A DNA stretch of 64,000 nt from Henningerozyma blattae CBS 6284 (lineage: Eukaryota; Ascomycota; Saccharomycetes; Saccharomycetales; Saccharomycetaceae). The translations under genes were made by a program, and so were the position numbers. The stretch is taken from the NCBI RefSeq assembly GCF_000315915.1, contig NC_020186.1:2386909-2450908 (forward strand), given 5' to 3'. Below the pieces are notes generated by a model, which saw only the letters and a list, made by a program, of their open reading frames with translations, ran no database searches and was not told the DNA's origin. Below, one piece after another: positions 32,071-42,280 of this stretch (position 1 is its first letter; every line of letters starts with the position of its first letter).

Positions 32071-33765
32071 TTAATCTTGCTTAGCATTGATAGCAGCGGT
32101 CAATTGAGCTTGAGCAACCAAGTTAGATGGAGCATCCATGACTGGCAACATAATTTCGATCATTCTGATCTTAGAGTTCTTGTTGAAAGCCTTGTCAGTG
32201 GTCAATTTGTCCCATTCACCAGTAGTGGCAACTCTAACAGCTTCGTAATCTTTAGCACCGAAGGTTGGTAAGATTTGTAAGTGGTTCCAGCCTTGGATTT
32301 CGTTGTATTGAGCAGTTGGACCGTGAATCAACTTTTCGATGGTGTAACCGTTGTTGTTTAAGACGAATAAGTATGGTTTCAAGTTCCATCTAATCAAAGT
32401 GGAGATTTCTTGAACAGTCAATTGTAAAGAACCGTCACCAATGAACAAGATAGTTCTCTTGTCTGGGTTGATTTCTTCAGCAGCGAAAGCAGCACCTAAA
32501 ACACAACCACCGGTGAAACCAATGGAACCCCATAAGACTTGGGAGATACCGTAGGTGTCCTTTGGGAAAGTGGTTTGGTTAATACCGAAAGCGGAGGTAC
32601 CGGTTTCAGTTAAGACAATATCACCTTCTTGTAAGAAGTTACCCAATTGGTTCCATAACCATTCTTGCTTCAATGGAGTTTCAGCTGGGACTGGTTTGTT
32701 AGCTGGGACAGCGGCTGGGACAGCAACTGGCTTGTAGTCCTTAATATAGTCACCAATCTTGGCAATCAATTTTTCCAAGACGAATTTCATTTGAACACCT
32801 TGGAAGGTAGCGTTCTTGATCTTCATGTGGTCAGAGTGGAATTCAACAATGTTCTTAGTTTGGTAAGCGTAAGAGAAAGAACCAGTGTTGAAATCGGATA
32901 ACAAAGCACCGACAGACAAGATTAAATCAGCGGATTCAACGGCTTGTTTAATTTCTGGTCTAGATAAGGTACCGACGTAAACACCACCGAATCTTGGGTG
33001 TTTTTCGTTGATAGAACCCTTACCCATTGGGGTGGTGAAAGCTGGGAATTGAGTGATGTCAATCAATTGTTCAGTTTCCTTCTTGACGTTGTGTCTGGAA
33101 GCACAGGCATCAGCAATGATGATTGGGTTCTTGGCGTTCTTGACCATGTCTAAGATGGTTTCAATAACTTCAGATTCAGATTCTGGGCAGTTTGGTTTCA
33201 AAGCCAAGTCAATTGGGGTTTCCAATAAGGAGGCTGGGACCATTAAGTCAACCAAGTTAGCTGGTAAACCTAAGTAGACAGTTCTTTGGGTGACGTAGGT
33301 GGTTCTGATACATCTGTCAATTTCAGCTGGAGCGTTAGCAATGTCGGTGATCATAGCAGTGGTTTCAGAGATTTCAGCAGACATTCTGTGGAAAGCATCG
33401 AAGTCACCGTTACCTAAGGTGTGGTGCAATAATAATTTCTTAGCTTGGGAAGCAACGGATGGAACACCAACAACGTGTAAGACACCGACGTGTTCAGCGT
33501 AAGAACCAGCAATACCGTTCAAAGCGGATAATTCACCGACACCGAAAGTGGTGATCAAACAGGCCATACCCTTGATTCTGGCGTAACCATCAGCAGCGTA
33601 AGCAGCGTTCAATTCGTTGGCGTTACCAGCCCATCTCATACCTGGGACTTCGTAGATCTTGTCTAACAAAGACAAGTTGAAATCACCTGGTAAACCGAAG
33701 ATGGTTTGGACCTTAACTTGGTTTAATCTTTCGAACAAATACTTACCTAAAGTAATTTGAGACAT
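32071..33765 (-). CDS. PDC1: Pyruvate decarboxylase
   Basis: A 564-residue thiamine-diphosphate and Mg2+-dependent enzyme converting pyruvate to acetaldehyde and CO2 in alcoholic fermentation; it is cytosolic. The N-terminus (MSQITLGKYLFERL) and the whole chain align with S. cerevisiae Pdc1/Pdc5. Visible functional parts: the catalytic Glu in GNANELNAAYAADGYARIKG, the His pair in LLHHTLGNGD, and the cofactor motif GDGSLQLTVQEIS...NNNGYTIE. Codon use is strongly biased (GGT, GCT, TTG, AGA), as in highly expressed yeast glycolytic genes and unlike most neighbours. TATATAAATA lies about 90 bp upstream. Whether it corresponds to PDC1, PDC5 or PDC6 cannot be settled without a tree; PDC1-type is the functional call. 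Confidence 0.95.
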   Translation of the reverse strand: MSQITLGKYLFERLNQVKVQTIFGLPGDFNLSLLDKIYEVPGMRWAGNANELNAAYAADGYARIKGMACLITTFGVGELSALNGIAGSYAEHVGVLHVVGVPSVASQAKKLLLHHTLGNGDFDAFHRMSAEISETTAMITDIANAPAEIDRCIRTTYVTQRTVYLGLPANLVDLMVPASLLETPIDLALKPNCPESESEVIETILDMVKNAKNPIIIADACASRHNVKKETEQLIDITQFPAFTTPMGKGSINEKHPRFGGVYVGTLSRPEIKQAVESADLILSVGALLSDFNTGSFSYAYQTKNIVEFHSDHMKIKNATFQGVQMKFVLEKLIAKIGDYIKDYKPVAVPAAVPANKPVPAETPLKQEWLWNQLGNFLQEGDIVLTETGTSAFGINQTTFPKDTYGISQVLWGSIGFTGGCVLGAAFAAEEINPDKRTILFIGDGSLQLTVQEISTLIRWNLKPYLFVLNNNGYTIEKLIHGPTAQYNEIQGWNHLQILPTFGAKDYEAVRVATTGEWDKLTTDKAFNKNSKIRMIEIMLPVMDAPSNLVAQAQLTAAINAKQD

Positions 33766-33850
33766 GATGGACGTTGTAGTGCTGGGGAGATGAAATAAAC
33801 AAATAAGAAGAATCGGAGAGCCTGAAGGGTTATTACATAGATAGAATGGG

Positions 33851-33860
33851 TGTATTTATA
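33851..33860 (-). promoter_or_regulatory. TATA box of PDC
   Basis: Read on the minus strand this is TATATAAATA, 86-95 bp upstream of the pyruvate decarboxylase ATG. Its position and the A-rich leader are typical of glycolytic promoters. Confidence 0.6.
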
Positions 33861-34697
33861 TATGTTTGAAATTCCAACAACATGTTAGTGCACAATTGCA
33901 AAAAAGAAAAAAAAATTAAAGAAAAAAAAAAAATTAAACAATTAATTGAAAAGCTGTACATGAAACTCCAAATAGAACTGCAAATAGAGATGCAGATAAA
34001 AAATGAAAAGGGCATACAACTCCAGAAAGAGAGAAGGGCATCAGCTTCAGTATTATAAAGCCTATGGGTGAAATGTATGAAAACAGTAACACCTCCTGCC
34101 CACCATACAGCTAGATAAAGGCCTGAGCCATTTCTGAGGCTCGTTGATCATACCAGGTCGAGAGCGAGTTCCAGATCCCGATCCAGTATTGCCAGTACGA
34201 GTACCATAATATCAGCAGTATGTTGTTACCAGTTATTAACCAGTAGATTATCAATCAATATACCCAGTGGTTAACCACGCGTTGAAATTTCTCACTATAA
34301 TATTTCTACTACAGTTTTTTTTTTTTTTTTTTTCTACTTGTATTATTACTGTATTTTTCACTATATTTTTCACTTTTTTCTTTTTTTCATTGTTTTTCTG
34401 TTCCACTTCCTTAAGTGAATGGTGTTCCGGTTAGCAAGAATGAACAGAAATACCTGCATAGACAGAGACGTAGAGGTAGTATCCCAGAGAACCCCGTAGG
34501 CACTCGCGCATGCAGCGACGGGCTGAGCGCAGTCGCTTCGGTGCATGCGCGTGGGCTGACGCGCAGGCAAATGGCTGGGGCCCTACACCCCGCCACCATC
34601 GCCCCCACACCACGAACACGCGCCCGTACATCCGTCTTGTACCGCCCGTGCATATTCCATGCGTCCGCCGGACTGAGCACGTGGTGTTTTTTGCATA

Positions 34698-34808
34698 GGG
34701 TTGGGTTTGTTAGGGTTGTAACAGTATATATCCAGGGTTGGGAATACTAGGGTTGTCTTGAATAGGGCTAGTGTCTGGTACTGATAGGGTTGGCTGTATT
34801 TGGGTTTG
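34698..34808 (+). repeat. Clustered GGGTTG / GGGTTTG words, telomere-like
   Basis: GGGTTG occurs at 34698-34703, 34713-34718, 34735-34740, 34750-34755 and 34787-34792, and GGGTTTG at 34703-34709 and 34802-34808, all on one strand; AGGG precedes most GGGTTG copies. The spacing is irregular. This resembles degenerate yeast telomeric DNA or a cluster of Rap1-like half sites (AACCCA on the other strand). Confidence 0.5.
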
Positions 34809-35533
34809 GTCATTGTTGATAAAAAATAACATATTTATTTTTATTATATTTAGTTTTTATTATTTAGTTTTGTGGCCTTTTTTGATTTGATTGATTGATC
34901 GATTTTGTTTATACATTTTCATAGACAAAACAAAGAAAGTTAAATTGAGGAAAAACCATTAGTCGGATCTATCGTGCTAACAACACATCAAATCTTATTG
35001 TTTGTTGTATTTATTTATTACAAAGTTTTATGAAGAGTGATAGAGTAAGAGAAAGCAAAATGAAGATTTTTATTTGTAAGTGATTCTATATGGTCTTATT
35101 GCAATTGATCAATTTCAATTGCTTGTATTTGTGTAATAATCTTAGACTCAAGCAATACATATTGGTACGAATTGTTCATAGATATTGTACAAAAATAAAT
35201 CTATGCTTTTTTTTTTACTTCTTGCCATTGTTTATCCGAGCATATTCTCGATCAAAAAACAAAGCCATATAACAAGATGAATATATATATATATATGAGA
35301 TCTGTTAAACGGAAACACAATTTGTAGGTACCATTAAACTTACACTTGATAACACCAGTAACTCTATGAACTATTCGATATACCTCTGTCTAAAGATGTT
35401 ATGAGAAACATCAAGGTTATGGCAGTATAACCCGGCTTTTCAACCTCAACTTTTAAATTTCAATTAAACTCAAACTTAGAATACCTCAATTCTACAGCCT
35501 ACGCCGGTTTCTATGCCATTCGGGCCTGTTTTA

Positions 35534-35565
35534 CACGCGAATTACCGTTTTCGGTAAATTACATG
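35534..35565. promoter_or_regulatory. alpha2-Mcm1 (a-specific gene) operator of STE6
   Basis: On the minus strand this reads CATGTAATT, then TACCGAAAACGGTA, then ATTCGCGTG. The first 9 bases are a perfect alpha2 half-site. The centre CCGAAAACGG fits the Mcm1 P-box pattern CC(N)6GG inside a symmetric TTACC...GGTAA. The second alpha2 half-site is weaker. The 32-bp architecture is that of a-specific gene operators in S. cerevisiae. It lies about 295 bp upstream of the STE6 start, so a-cell-specific expression is expected. Confidence 0.85.
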
Positions 35566-35763
35566 ATATTTGATATAGACAAAAATTTGTGACATAAATA
35601 GAGAAAGAAAGATGAAACATACTGATACTCAACATATAGAGATAAGGTATTTCCTCTATCTTTTTTTTTATTTGGGTACCAGTTACACTTCCTAACTTGA
35701 ACTTGGGCATTCAAACTCTAAAATAAATATAGGTTAAAACCTCAGAAGTAATCATCTTTCCCA

Positions 35764-35771
35764 TATATATA
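35764..35771 (+). promoter_or_regulatory. TATA box of STE6
   Basis: TATATATA about 90 bp upstream of the STE6 ATG and about 200 bp downstream of the alpha2-Mcm1 operator. Confidence 0.5.
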
Positions 35772-35858
35772 CAGATAAAAATGATTTTATTAGCATATCT
35801 CGAAGATAACATTTTCCCTCCCATAGTAATGCCCTTACACTAATAATACCCTTTCTTA

Positions 35859-38800
35859 ATGATACCTCTATTAAAGCAAAAAATATCCGCTTTGAAAAAA
35901 AAAGCAAGAATAAACATTTACATGCATATCAATTTCCATGATGATTATAAATTATTATTTTTAATATCACTTTCTACTCTAGCTAATGGGCTAGTTCCTA
36001 CAATTTCATCAATATTAACGGGTAGAATCTTTGCCATTCTAAAGGATTTTGTTAATCCTGAATTATCTAAATCTCAAATCCATAATAAATTAACTTTAAA
36101 TACTATGTCGATAATGATATTAGGCGTAGGCTGTTTCCCCATCATGTGGACTTGTATATCAACATGGATGTCTATTGGAGAAAGACAAGGTATAAAAGTA
36201 CGAACCAAAATCTTAAATAACTATTTAACTCAATCAATGACTTGGTATGATTTAAATGAGCAATTACAAGGTGATTTTACTCAACTCCATAGATGTGTAG
36301 AAGAATTGAGATCTAGTTCTGCAGAAGCTTCTGCAGTTACTTTCCAAAATTGTATTGCTATCATTGCTCTAATAGCAACATCATTCTATTATTCATGGTC
36401 TTTAACTCTTATTATCTTATGCAGTACTCCAATTATATGCATTTTCTCTATTTGCTTTTCCATTATGATTCAAAAATTTGCAAATTTAGAAAATAATGAA
36501 ACAACAGTTTCTGCTCAAATATTTACAGAAACTATTCAAAACATTCAATTAATTAAATTAAATAATCTTCAACTGAAAAAATTAATGAAATTTCAAACTT
36601 CGATATCCAAATGTAATAAATTTTTCATTCAAATGTGTCTTTATGTTTCATTAAATACTTCAATATTAAGAACATTGACTCTATTGATGTTTGTCCAAGG
36701 GTTTTGGTTTGGATCCACGATGATTAGAAAGGGCCATTTAAAAATCGATGAAGTAATCACCTGTTTCTCATCATGTTTATTATTAGGTTCAATTATTAGT
36801 AACACTTTACATCAAATAGTAGTTTTACAGAAAGGTGAAGTTGCTTTACAGAAAATAGTTGATTTTTTAGATGAAGCAGATGATCCCTTGGAAATTAATT
36901 CTGCTCCTATTACTTTGATTAATTCGAATATTTCTTTCCAAAATATTTCATTTGCTTATCCAAGTAGACCAAATGAAAATATCTTGAATCAAATTAATTT
37001 ATATTTTCAAAACAGTGCCACTACTTTCATTGTGGGGAAATCCGGCTCTGGTAAATCAACGTTATCAAATCTTTTGTTAAAGTTTTATGAAACTTATAAA
37101 GGTGATATTCTGATTGATAATATTAATATCAAGAATTTAAATCAAAAAAATTTATTGGATAATATTATGATTGTAGAACAAAAATGCACTCTTTTCAACG
37201 ATACAATAAGAAATAATATTTTATTTGGTGTATCCAATTTTACTAATCAATATGCATCTAACAGGCCAAACCTTAATGAGAGATTGAAAAATGCTTGCAC
37301 TTTTGCATTATTAGACCATTTTCTAATAGATTTACCAAATGGGATAGACACTGTAATCGGTACTGGTGGAATAACTTTGAGTGGTGGACAGCAACAACGA
37401 GTAGCCCTTGCAAGAGCATATATGAGAGATCCACCAATACTTATACTAGATGAAGCTGTTTCAGCTCTAGATGTCAATATACGCGAGCTATTAATGAAAG
37501 CAATTAAATTGTGGAGATCAAATAAAACTACAATCATATTAACTCATGATTTGACTCAAATTGATAATGACGATTTTCTATATGTTATAAAACATGGCAG
37601 AATTATTGAACACGGCAAGAGAAAGGAACTTATTACAGATCCTAATACTGAATTTCACAAATTAGTTGCCATTCAAAATAATAATAACCTTAATGAAGAT
37701 TTTGATTTGGAAACTGATACGTTTAATGGTTCACCAAGAGATGAAAAGAATTATATTGAAGTCGATTACGAAGCAGATACCCCTAAAGCTGAAAAGTATA
37801 GTAGTATATTCTACGAAGAAAATGACTATATTATTAACTTTTCTTCTCCAAGGAAAAAATCACAAAGATTTACTATAAGTGAATCAATTAAAGAAAGTTC
37901 CGAGTACCCAATAAGTAATAGTTCAATATTAACAGTGGAAGCTTCTATGGAACAAATAAAAAATGAACCATTTGAATTACTCCCAATTTTTAAGATTATT
38001 AAATTTATGTTAAAAACAACAAATCATAGAGTATATTTAGGCATTGGATTGATTTTTGCAATATTTGCCGGCGCTACAAACCCCATTTTCTCTTGGGCTT
38101 TTAGTTATCTTTTAGCTGGTATTGCTCCGACATTAAAAGACATAGGTTCAGTCCATTACTTAATCAAATGGTCATGTATTGTTATTGGAATCACAATAAT
38201 TGATGGTATCTCAAATTTTTTTAAAGGATTTTTATTGGGAATTTGCAGCGAATATTGGATAATGGATTTAAGAGATAAATTTATGAAAGAAATTCTAAGG
38301 AAAAAAATACAATGGTTCTCAGATGAAAAATATCAAACTGCAGAGATGTCTGCATTAATATTAAATGATCTCCGTGATTTAAGATCTCTTGTTTCAGAGT
38401 TTATGAGTGCTATGGCAACATTTATAGTAGTCTCTTTATTTGGTTTAATTTGGGCACTAGTTACTGGTTGGAAGTTAGCTTTGGTTTGCATAGCAATGTT
38501 CCCATTGATAATTATATTTTCAGCTATTTATGGTGCTGTTTTGCAAAAATCTGAGACTGATTATAAATCATCTGTAGCAAACCTGGAAAATATAGAATTT
38601 GATATTGTTTCTAATATCAAAACAATAAAATCTTTACAATTGGAAGGCCATTTTTATCATAATTACAAGGTTGCCGAAACAAAACTAAAAAATGTAGCAA
38701 CTAAAAGATCCATTTACACCGGTCTTGGGATTTCTATTACAAACACAATTACCATGTGTATTCAGGCCATATTATATTACTATGGGTTCAAGTTAATAAT

Positions 38801-39749
38801 GGATGGCGAGTATACCGTTAAACAAATGTTTACAACTTTTACGTTACTTCTATTTACTGTGATGACTTGTAATAGCTTAGTAAATCAAATTCCAGACATG
38901 AGCAGGGGACAAAGAGCTGCTAGTTGGGTTTATTCTATTCTTCAACAGTCTGATGATACAAAAGAAGTCAATGATCCCAATTCTATTATTGTTGATAACA
39001 ATACTATTTCGAATGATTTCCCTATTCTAGATATTAAAAATTTAACGTTTGCCTATGAATCTACACCATCAATCAAAGTGTTAGATGGCTTAACTTTAAA
39101 ATTATTTCCGGGTGACAAGCTAGCAATTGCTGGTGAATCTGGCTGTGGTAAAACAACCTTATTATCACTGTTAGTAAAGTTTTATGATGTTGATCCAAAT
39201 CAAATATATTTCAATGGTAAAGATATTTTGAACTATGAATTTGAATCCCTGAGAGATGCAATTGTAATTGTTGAACAAAAGCCAAGCGTCTTGAGTGGAA
39301 GTATACGTGATAATTTGTTAGGTAACAATAAGAGATTAATATCAGATTATGAATTATATGATGTTCTGAAACTGACTGGCATATTCGACTTTATTGAAAC
39401 TCTCCCAAGTGGTATAGACACTATAATTGATACGACTCTCTTATCTGGCGGCCAAGCACAACGAATATGCATTGCTAGAGCATTATTAAGAAAGCCCAAG
39501 ATTCTAATATTAGATGAATGCACATCTGCATTAGATGCAATGAGTGCAGACATCATTAATAATCTTGTTTCTAAAGAGCTAAATGGTGTTACAATTATCA
39601 GTATCACTCATAGTGAATCTATGATGACATCTTGCCAAAATGTCGCAGTTTTGAAAAATGGTAAAATTGTTGAGGTTGGCACCTATGACTCATTAGCTAC
39701 TTCATCATCTCATCTAGGAAAACTATTATCAAAGATTAGGGAAGAATAA
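35859..39749 (+). CDS. STE6: a-factor exporter Ste6 (ABC transporter)
   Basis: A 1296-residue full-length ABCB-type transporter that exports the farnesylated a-factor pheromone from MATa cells. It has two halves, each with six predicted membrane helices followed by an ATPase domain. NBD1 has Walker A GKSGSGKS (about residue 392), signature LSGGQQQR (about 505) and Walker B LILDEA. NBD2 has GESGCGKT (about 1091), LSGGQAQR (about 1194) and LILDEC. Long stretches match S. cerevisiae Ste6 (VEELRSSSAEASA, TLTMFVQGFWFGS-like, SRGQRAASW, TTLLSGGQAQR). Length is near the 1290 of S. cerevisiae. The ATG at 35859 is used; an in-frame Met at about residue 22 (MHINFHDDYKLLF) is a possible alternative. The alpha2-Mcm1 operator upstream supports the identity. 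Confidence 0.96.
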   Translation: MIPLLKQKISALKKKARINIYMHINFHDDYKLLFLISLSTLANGLVPTISSILTGRIFAILKDFVNPELSKSQIHNKLTLNTMSIMILGVGCFPIMWTCISTWMSIGERQGIKVRTKILNNYLTQSMTWYDLNEQLQGDFTQLHRCVEELRSSSAEASAVTFQNCIAIIALIATSFYYSWSLTLIILCSTPIICIFSICFSIMIQKFANLENNETTVSAQIFTETIQNIQLIKLNNLQLKKLMKFQTSISKCNKFFIQMCLYVSLNTSILRTLTLLMFVQGFWFGSTMIRKGHLKIDEVITCFSSCLLLGSIISNTLHQIVVLQKGEVALQKIVDFLDEADDPLEINSAPITLINSNISFQNISFAYPSRPNENILNQINLYFQNSATTFIVGKSGSGKSTLSNLLLKFYETYKGDILIDNINIKNLNQKNLLDNIMIVEQKCTLFNDTIRNNILFGVSNFTNQYASNRPNLNERLKNACTFALLDHFLIDLPNGIDTVIGTGGITLSGGQQQRVALARAYMRDPPILILDEAVSALDVNIRELLMKAIKLWRSNKTTIILTHDLTQIDNDDFLYVIKHGRIIEHGKRKELITDPNTEFHKLVAIQNNNNLNEDFDLETDTFNGSPRDEKNYIEVDYEADTPKAEKYSSIFYEENDYIINFSSPRKKSQRFTISESIKESSEYPISNSSILTVEASMEQIKNEPFELLPIFKIIKFMLKTTNHRVYLGIGLIFAIFAGATNPIFSWAFSYLLAGIAPTLKDIGSVHYLIKWSCIVIGITIIDGISNFFKGFLLGICSEYWIMDLRDKFMKEILRKKIQWFSDEKYQTAEMSALILNDLRDLRSLVSEFMSAMATFIVVSLFGLIWALVTGWKLALVCIAMFPLIIIFSAIYGAVLQKSETDYKSSVANLENIEFDIVSNIKTIKSLQLEGHFYHNYKVAETKLKNVATKRSIYTGLGISITNTITMCIQAILYYYGFKLIMDGEYTVKQMFTTFTLLLFTVMTCNSLVNQIPDMSRGQRAASWVYSILQQSDDTKEVNDPNSIIVDNNTISNDFPILDIKNLTFAYESTPSIKVLDGLTLKLFPGDKLAIAGESGCGKTTLLSLLVKFYDVDPNQIYFNGKDILNYEFESLRDAIVIVEQKPSVLSGSIRDNLLGNNKRLISDYELYDVLKLTGIFDFIETLPSGIDTIIDTTLLSGGQAQRICIARALLRKPKILILDECTSALDAMSADIINNLVSKELNGVTIISITHSESMMTSCQNVAVLKNGKIVEVGTYDSLATSSSHLGKLLSKIREE

Positions 39750-39875
39750 AAACATTCTCCTAAATTATTTCATGGACGATATTCACGACTATATATCTAT
39801 ATACCTATATATATATATTCACACATTCTTTTCAAGATATTTTAATAATATTCTTTCACAAAAATGCACCTTTAT

Positions 39876-39913
<38 letters not shown>

Positions 39914-40124
39914 TGAAGTTTTCATTTCTAAATTATTGCATTACAAGCAGTTTAAAATGTCATAATAATTCCTATTTTCTACAATCCGAATGTGATTACA
40001 AATAAGCCCGTTAAAATTGAGGTTTAACATTGAATATGAAATTTTGACTTAATGAGAAAAGAAATAGAAGACATATACATATTGTGTAAACCTTATCAAC
40101 TAATTGTTCCAATACTCAAGCTGA
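39750..40124. other. STE6-MOG1 intergenic region with AT microsatellite
   Basis: A 375-bp spacer between two genes on the same strand. It contains an (AT)n run of about 12 units at 39887-39911 and no gene. Confidence 0.6.
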
Positions 40125-40685
40125 ATGACCAAACCGGTTCAACTATATGGAGGTGCTATAACCACTGTTATGCCTGAAGGCTTTGTAGATGTGTCGATGA
40201 TAAGAGAAGTTCCAGATACCCAAGAAGTTTATGTTAATAATCGCGAATCAAAAGAAACATTCACCGATGGACTAGGATATAATGAAAGTATTATCGTAGA
40301 TCTTTTAGAACAGGTTACTAGCATGGATTTGAAGCTTGCCTTGGGTGAACATCTAGAAGATATTTTTCAATTAAATGGCTCGACAAAATATAAAGTGGAA
40401 CAACTGAAACAGATAGATAATCATAATATTACTTGTATTGTATGGGAAGAAACTCACAAATCAGGTAAACAAGCACGTACAGAAATTGTAATGTCTTGTA
40501 TAGGGCTTATTAGATTAGCAGAATTCACCACCGACGTTCTAGTTACCATGAATGTCCCATTATCAACAAGTGACGCTTCTACCATCGATTTGAAACATCT
40601 TCCCGCTCAAGTACGTGCAGCATATAAAATCCTACAAGAAATAGTTAAGAAATTTAAGGTTATAGACAAGTCTCTGTTTGCTTGA
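40125..40685 (+). CDS. MOG1: Ran-binding nuclear import factor Mog1
   Basis: A 186-residue protein of the Mog1/PsbP fold that binds the GTPase Ran (Gsp1) and promotes nucleotide release, supporting nuclear protein import. Visible family features: the N-terminal LYGGAITTVMPEGFVDVSMIREVPDTQEV, with the conserved acidic and DTQE residues, and the later domain core ending in LPAQVRAAYKILQEIVKKFKVIDKSLF. S. cerevisiae Mog1 is slightly longer (218). The next genes, HOC1 and CDC11, occur in the same order and strands as YJR074W-YJR075W-YJR076C, which makes the assignment firm. Confidence 0.94.
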   Translation: MTKPVQLYGGAITTVMPEGFVDVSMIREVPDTQEVYVNNRESKETFTDGLGYNESIIVDLLEQVTSMDLKLALGEHLEDIFQLNGSTKYKVEQLKQIDNHNITCIVWEETHKSGKQARTEIVMSCIGLIRLAEFTTDVLVTMNVPLSTSDASTIDLKHLPAQVRAAYKILQEIVKKFKVIDKSLFA

Positions 40686-41074
40686 TCTTCAAACAATTTA
40701 AATAATCTTTCGAGATCGAACATTTCATTCTATGTATATTAATTTATAAATGATATAAGCACTATGCATAATTTAATGATATTTAAATAGAATAACTGTT
40801 AACTTGTAGTTATATGAACTATGCCACTAATAGAAGTGTTTTTGACAATCAATTGATCGTTTCTGTAGTATGTTTGCGACGCTAGCTTGCTGACACTTTC
40901 TGTTATTCGGAAAGAAAACAAAAATAAAAACAGGAATATTGTATCTGAAAAAAAAAAGTTTAATTCACGAAAATGTTGTTATTTATATAGAAAAAAAACA
41001 TTTATTTAGTTTTGCAGCAAACAGATAATATAAAACTCCAGAAGAGGTTATTACACAATATATAACATTCTGCT
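40686..41074. other. MOG1-HOC1 intergenic region
   Basis: A 389-bp spacer with AT-rich DNA and poly-A stretches (near 40949 and 40991), presumably the HOC1 promoter. No gene is seen. Confidence 0.6.
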
Positions 41075-42280
41075 ATGGTTAAGAAGCGTAATAATACGTT
41101 GAAGAAAGTCCTTTTCTCCACTGTATTGGGGGTTATAGGTTTATATTTCTTAGTGAGGTTTCTAAATAATTCAAAATCAACTGATTTACAGACGCTGTTA
41201 CAGAATCTACCAAAAGAAGTTTCTCAAAGTATTAACAATGCTGCTTCAAAACAAAACTCTGATACAGATATAATTGCCAAATTCGATGCGTTGGCTAAGG
41301 AAATCAGATTGAATCAAGAGGAACAAATAAAACAATTAGACAAACAACGTCGCATATTTGAGAAAAAATTACAAGAATTAAAACAAGCACCAACTGGTGC
41401 TACATTACGTGAAAAATTAGCTACCATTTTTGAATATGATTCTAGTGCTAAATTTCCCGCATTTATTTGGCAGTTAACCAAAAATCTTCCACAACAAGAC
41501 CAGGAAGATAATGATAACAACAACAATAATCAACTACCAGAAGAATTTAGAGTTTGGGATGATAAAAATCCTGGTTTTGTTCATGAAGTATTAGATGACA
41601 ATATTATGATTGCCTTTGTACGTCATTTCTATGCCAATGTACCAGAAGTTATTGAAGCTTTTGAGACTTTACCTTCTACTATTTTAAAAATTGATTTCTT
41701 CAAATACTTGATTTTATTAGCACGAGGTGGGGTTTATGCTGATAAAGATACAATTCCTCTTCAACCAATACCAAACTGGATTCCAGAATCTGTTAGACCA
41801 AGTGATATTGGTTTAATAATTGGTGTTGAACATGATGCTTCATCAAAGGATTGGAAAAATATGTACGTTAGAAGGCTTCAATTTAGTACATGGGTTATTC
41901 AAGCTAAGCCTGGCCATCCGGTCATCAGAGAAGTTGTTTCAAGAATTACAGAAGCCACTTTACAACGTAAAAAGGATAATGATTTGAACGTAAACGTTAG
42001 AAACGATTTAAATATTATGAGTTGGACTGGGTCAGGTATCTGGACTGATGTTATATTTAGTTACTTTAACAATCCAATTCAAAGCAGCATTAACAGAAAA
42101 GTCACATGGAAAGAATTCCGTGCGATCTCCAGTGCGAAACAATTAAGTGATATATTAGTTTTCCCATCCTTTTCTTTCAATGCACCAGAACAAATGAGTG
42201 ATGAAGATACGAATAAAGCCTTATATTTCACTATCCATAAGGCGGAAAAATCTTGGAAAGTGTTACCAAAGGTAGAATAA
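41075..42280 (+). CDS. HOC1: Golgi alpha-1,6-mannosyltransferase Hoc1
   Basis: A 401-residue type II membrane glycosyltransferase of family GT32 (OCH1 family), a subunit of the M-Pol II mannan polymerase complex in the cis-Golgi. The short basic cytosolic tail (MVKKRNNTLKK) is followed by one membrane span (VLFSTVLGVIGLYFLVRFL, about residues 12-30), a coiled stem, and the lumenal catalytic domain. The metal-binding DXD sits in GGVYADKDT at about residue 223. The family block DFFKYLILLARGG is also present. Length is near the 396 of S. cerevisiae Hoc1. Och1 itself is the alternative, but synteny (MOG1 before, CDC11 after) favours Hoc1. Confidence 0.94.
   Translation: MVKKRNNTLKKVLFSTVLGVIGLYFLVRFLNNSKSTDLQTLLQNLPKEVSQSINNAASKQNSDTDIIAKFDALAKEIRLNQEEQIKQLDKQRRIFEKKLQELKQAPTGATLREKLATIFEYDSSAKFPAFIWQLTKNLPQQDQEDNDNNNNNQLPEEFRVWDDKNPGFVHEVLDDNIMIAFVRHFYANVPEVIEAFETLPSTILKIDFFKYLILLARGGVYADKDTIPLQPIPNWIPESVRPSDIGLIIGVEHDASSKDWKNMYVRRLQFSTWVIQAKPGHPVIREVVSRITEATLQRKKDNDLNVNVRNDLNIMSWTGSGIWTDVIFSYFNNPIQSSINRKVTWKEFRAISSAKQLSDILVFPSFSFNAPEQMSDEDTNKALYFTIHKAEKSWKVLPKVE

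Larger units (their letters stand above)
33766..35858. other. Divergent promoter region PDC / STE6
   Basis: About 2.1 kb. The PDC side has a TATA box, poly-A/T tracts and several ACCAGT/CCAGTA words (34150-34270). A GC-rich patch at about 34485-34690 is followed by a run of GGGTTG/GGGTTTG words (34698-34808). The STE6 side has AT-rich DNA, the alpha2-Mcm1 operator at 35534-35565 and a TATA at 35764-35771. No gene is supported; the overlapping frames in the GC-rich patch look like composition artefacts. Confidence 0.6.

Noticed and set aside
34411..34813. Several overlapping open frames in the GC-rich patch between PDC and STE6
   Set aside because: Frames are open on both strands in several phases, which is a compositional effect; none has a recognisable domain.
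35781..35843. Upstream ORF (20 codons) before STE6
   Set aside because: Its ATG lies only about 10 bp from the TATA box, so the transcript probably starts downstream of it.
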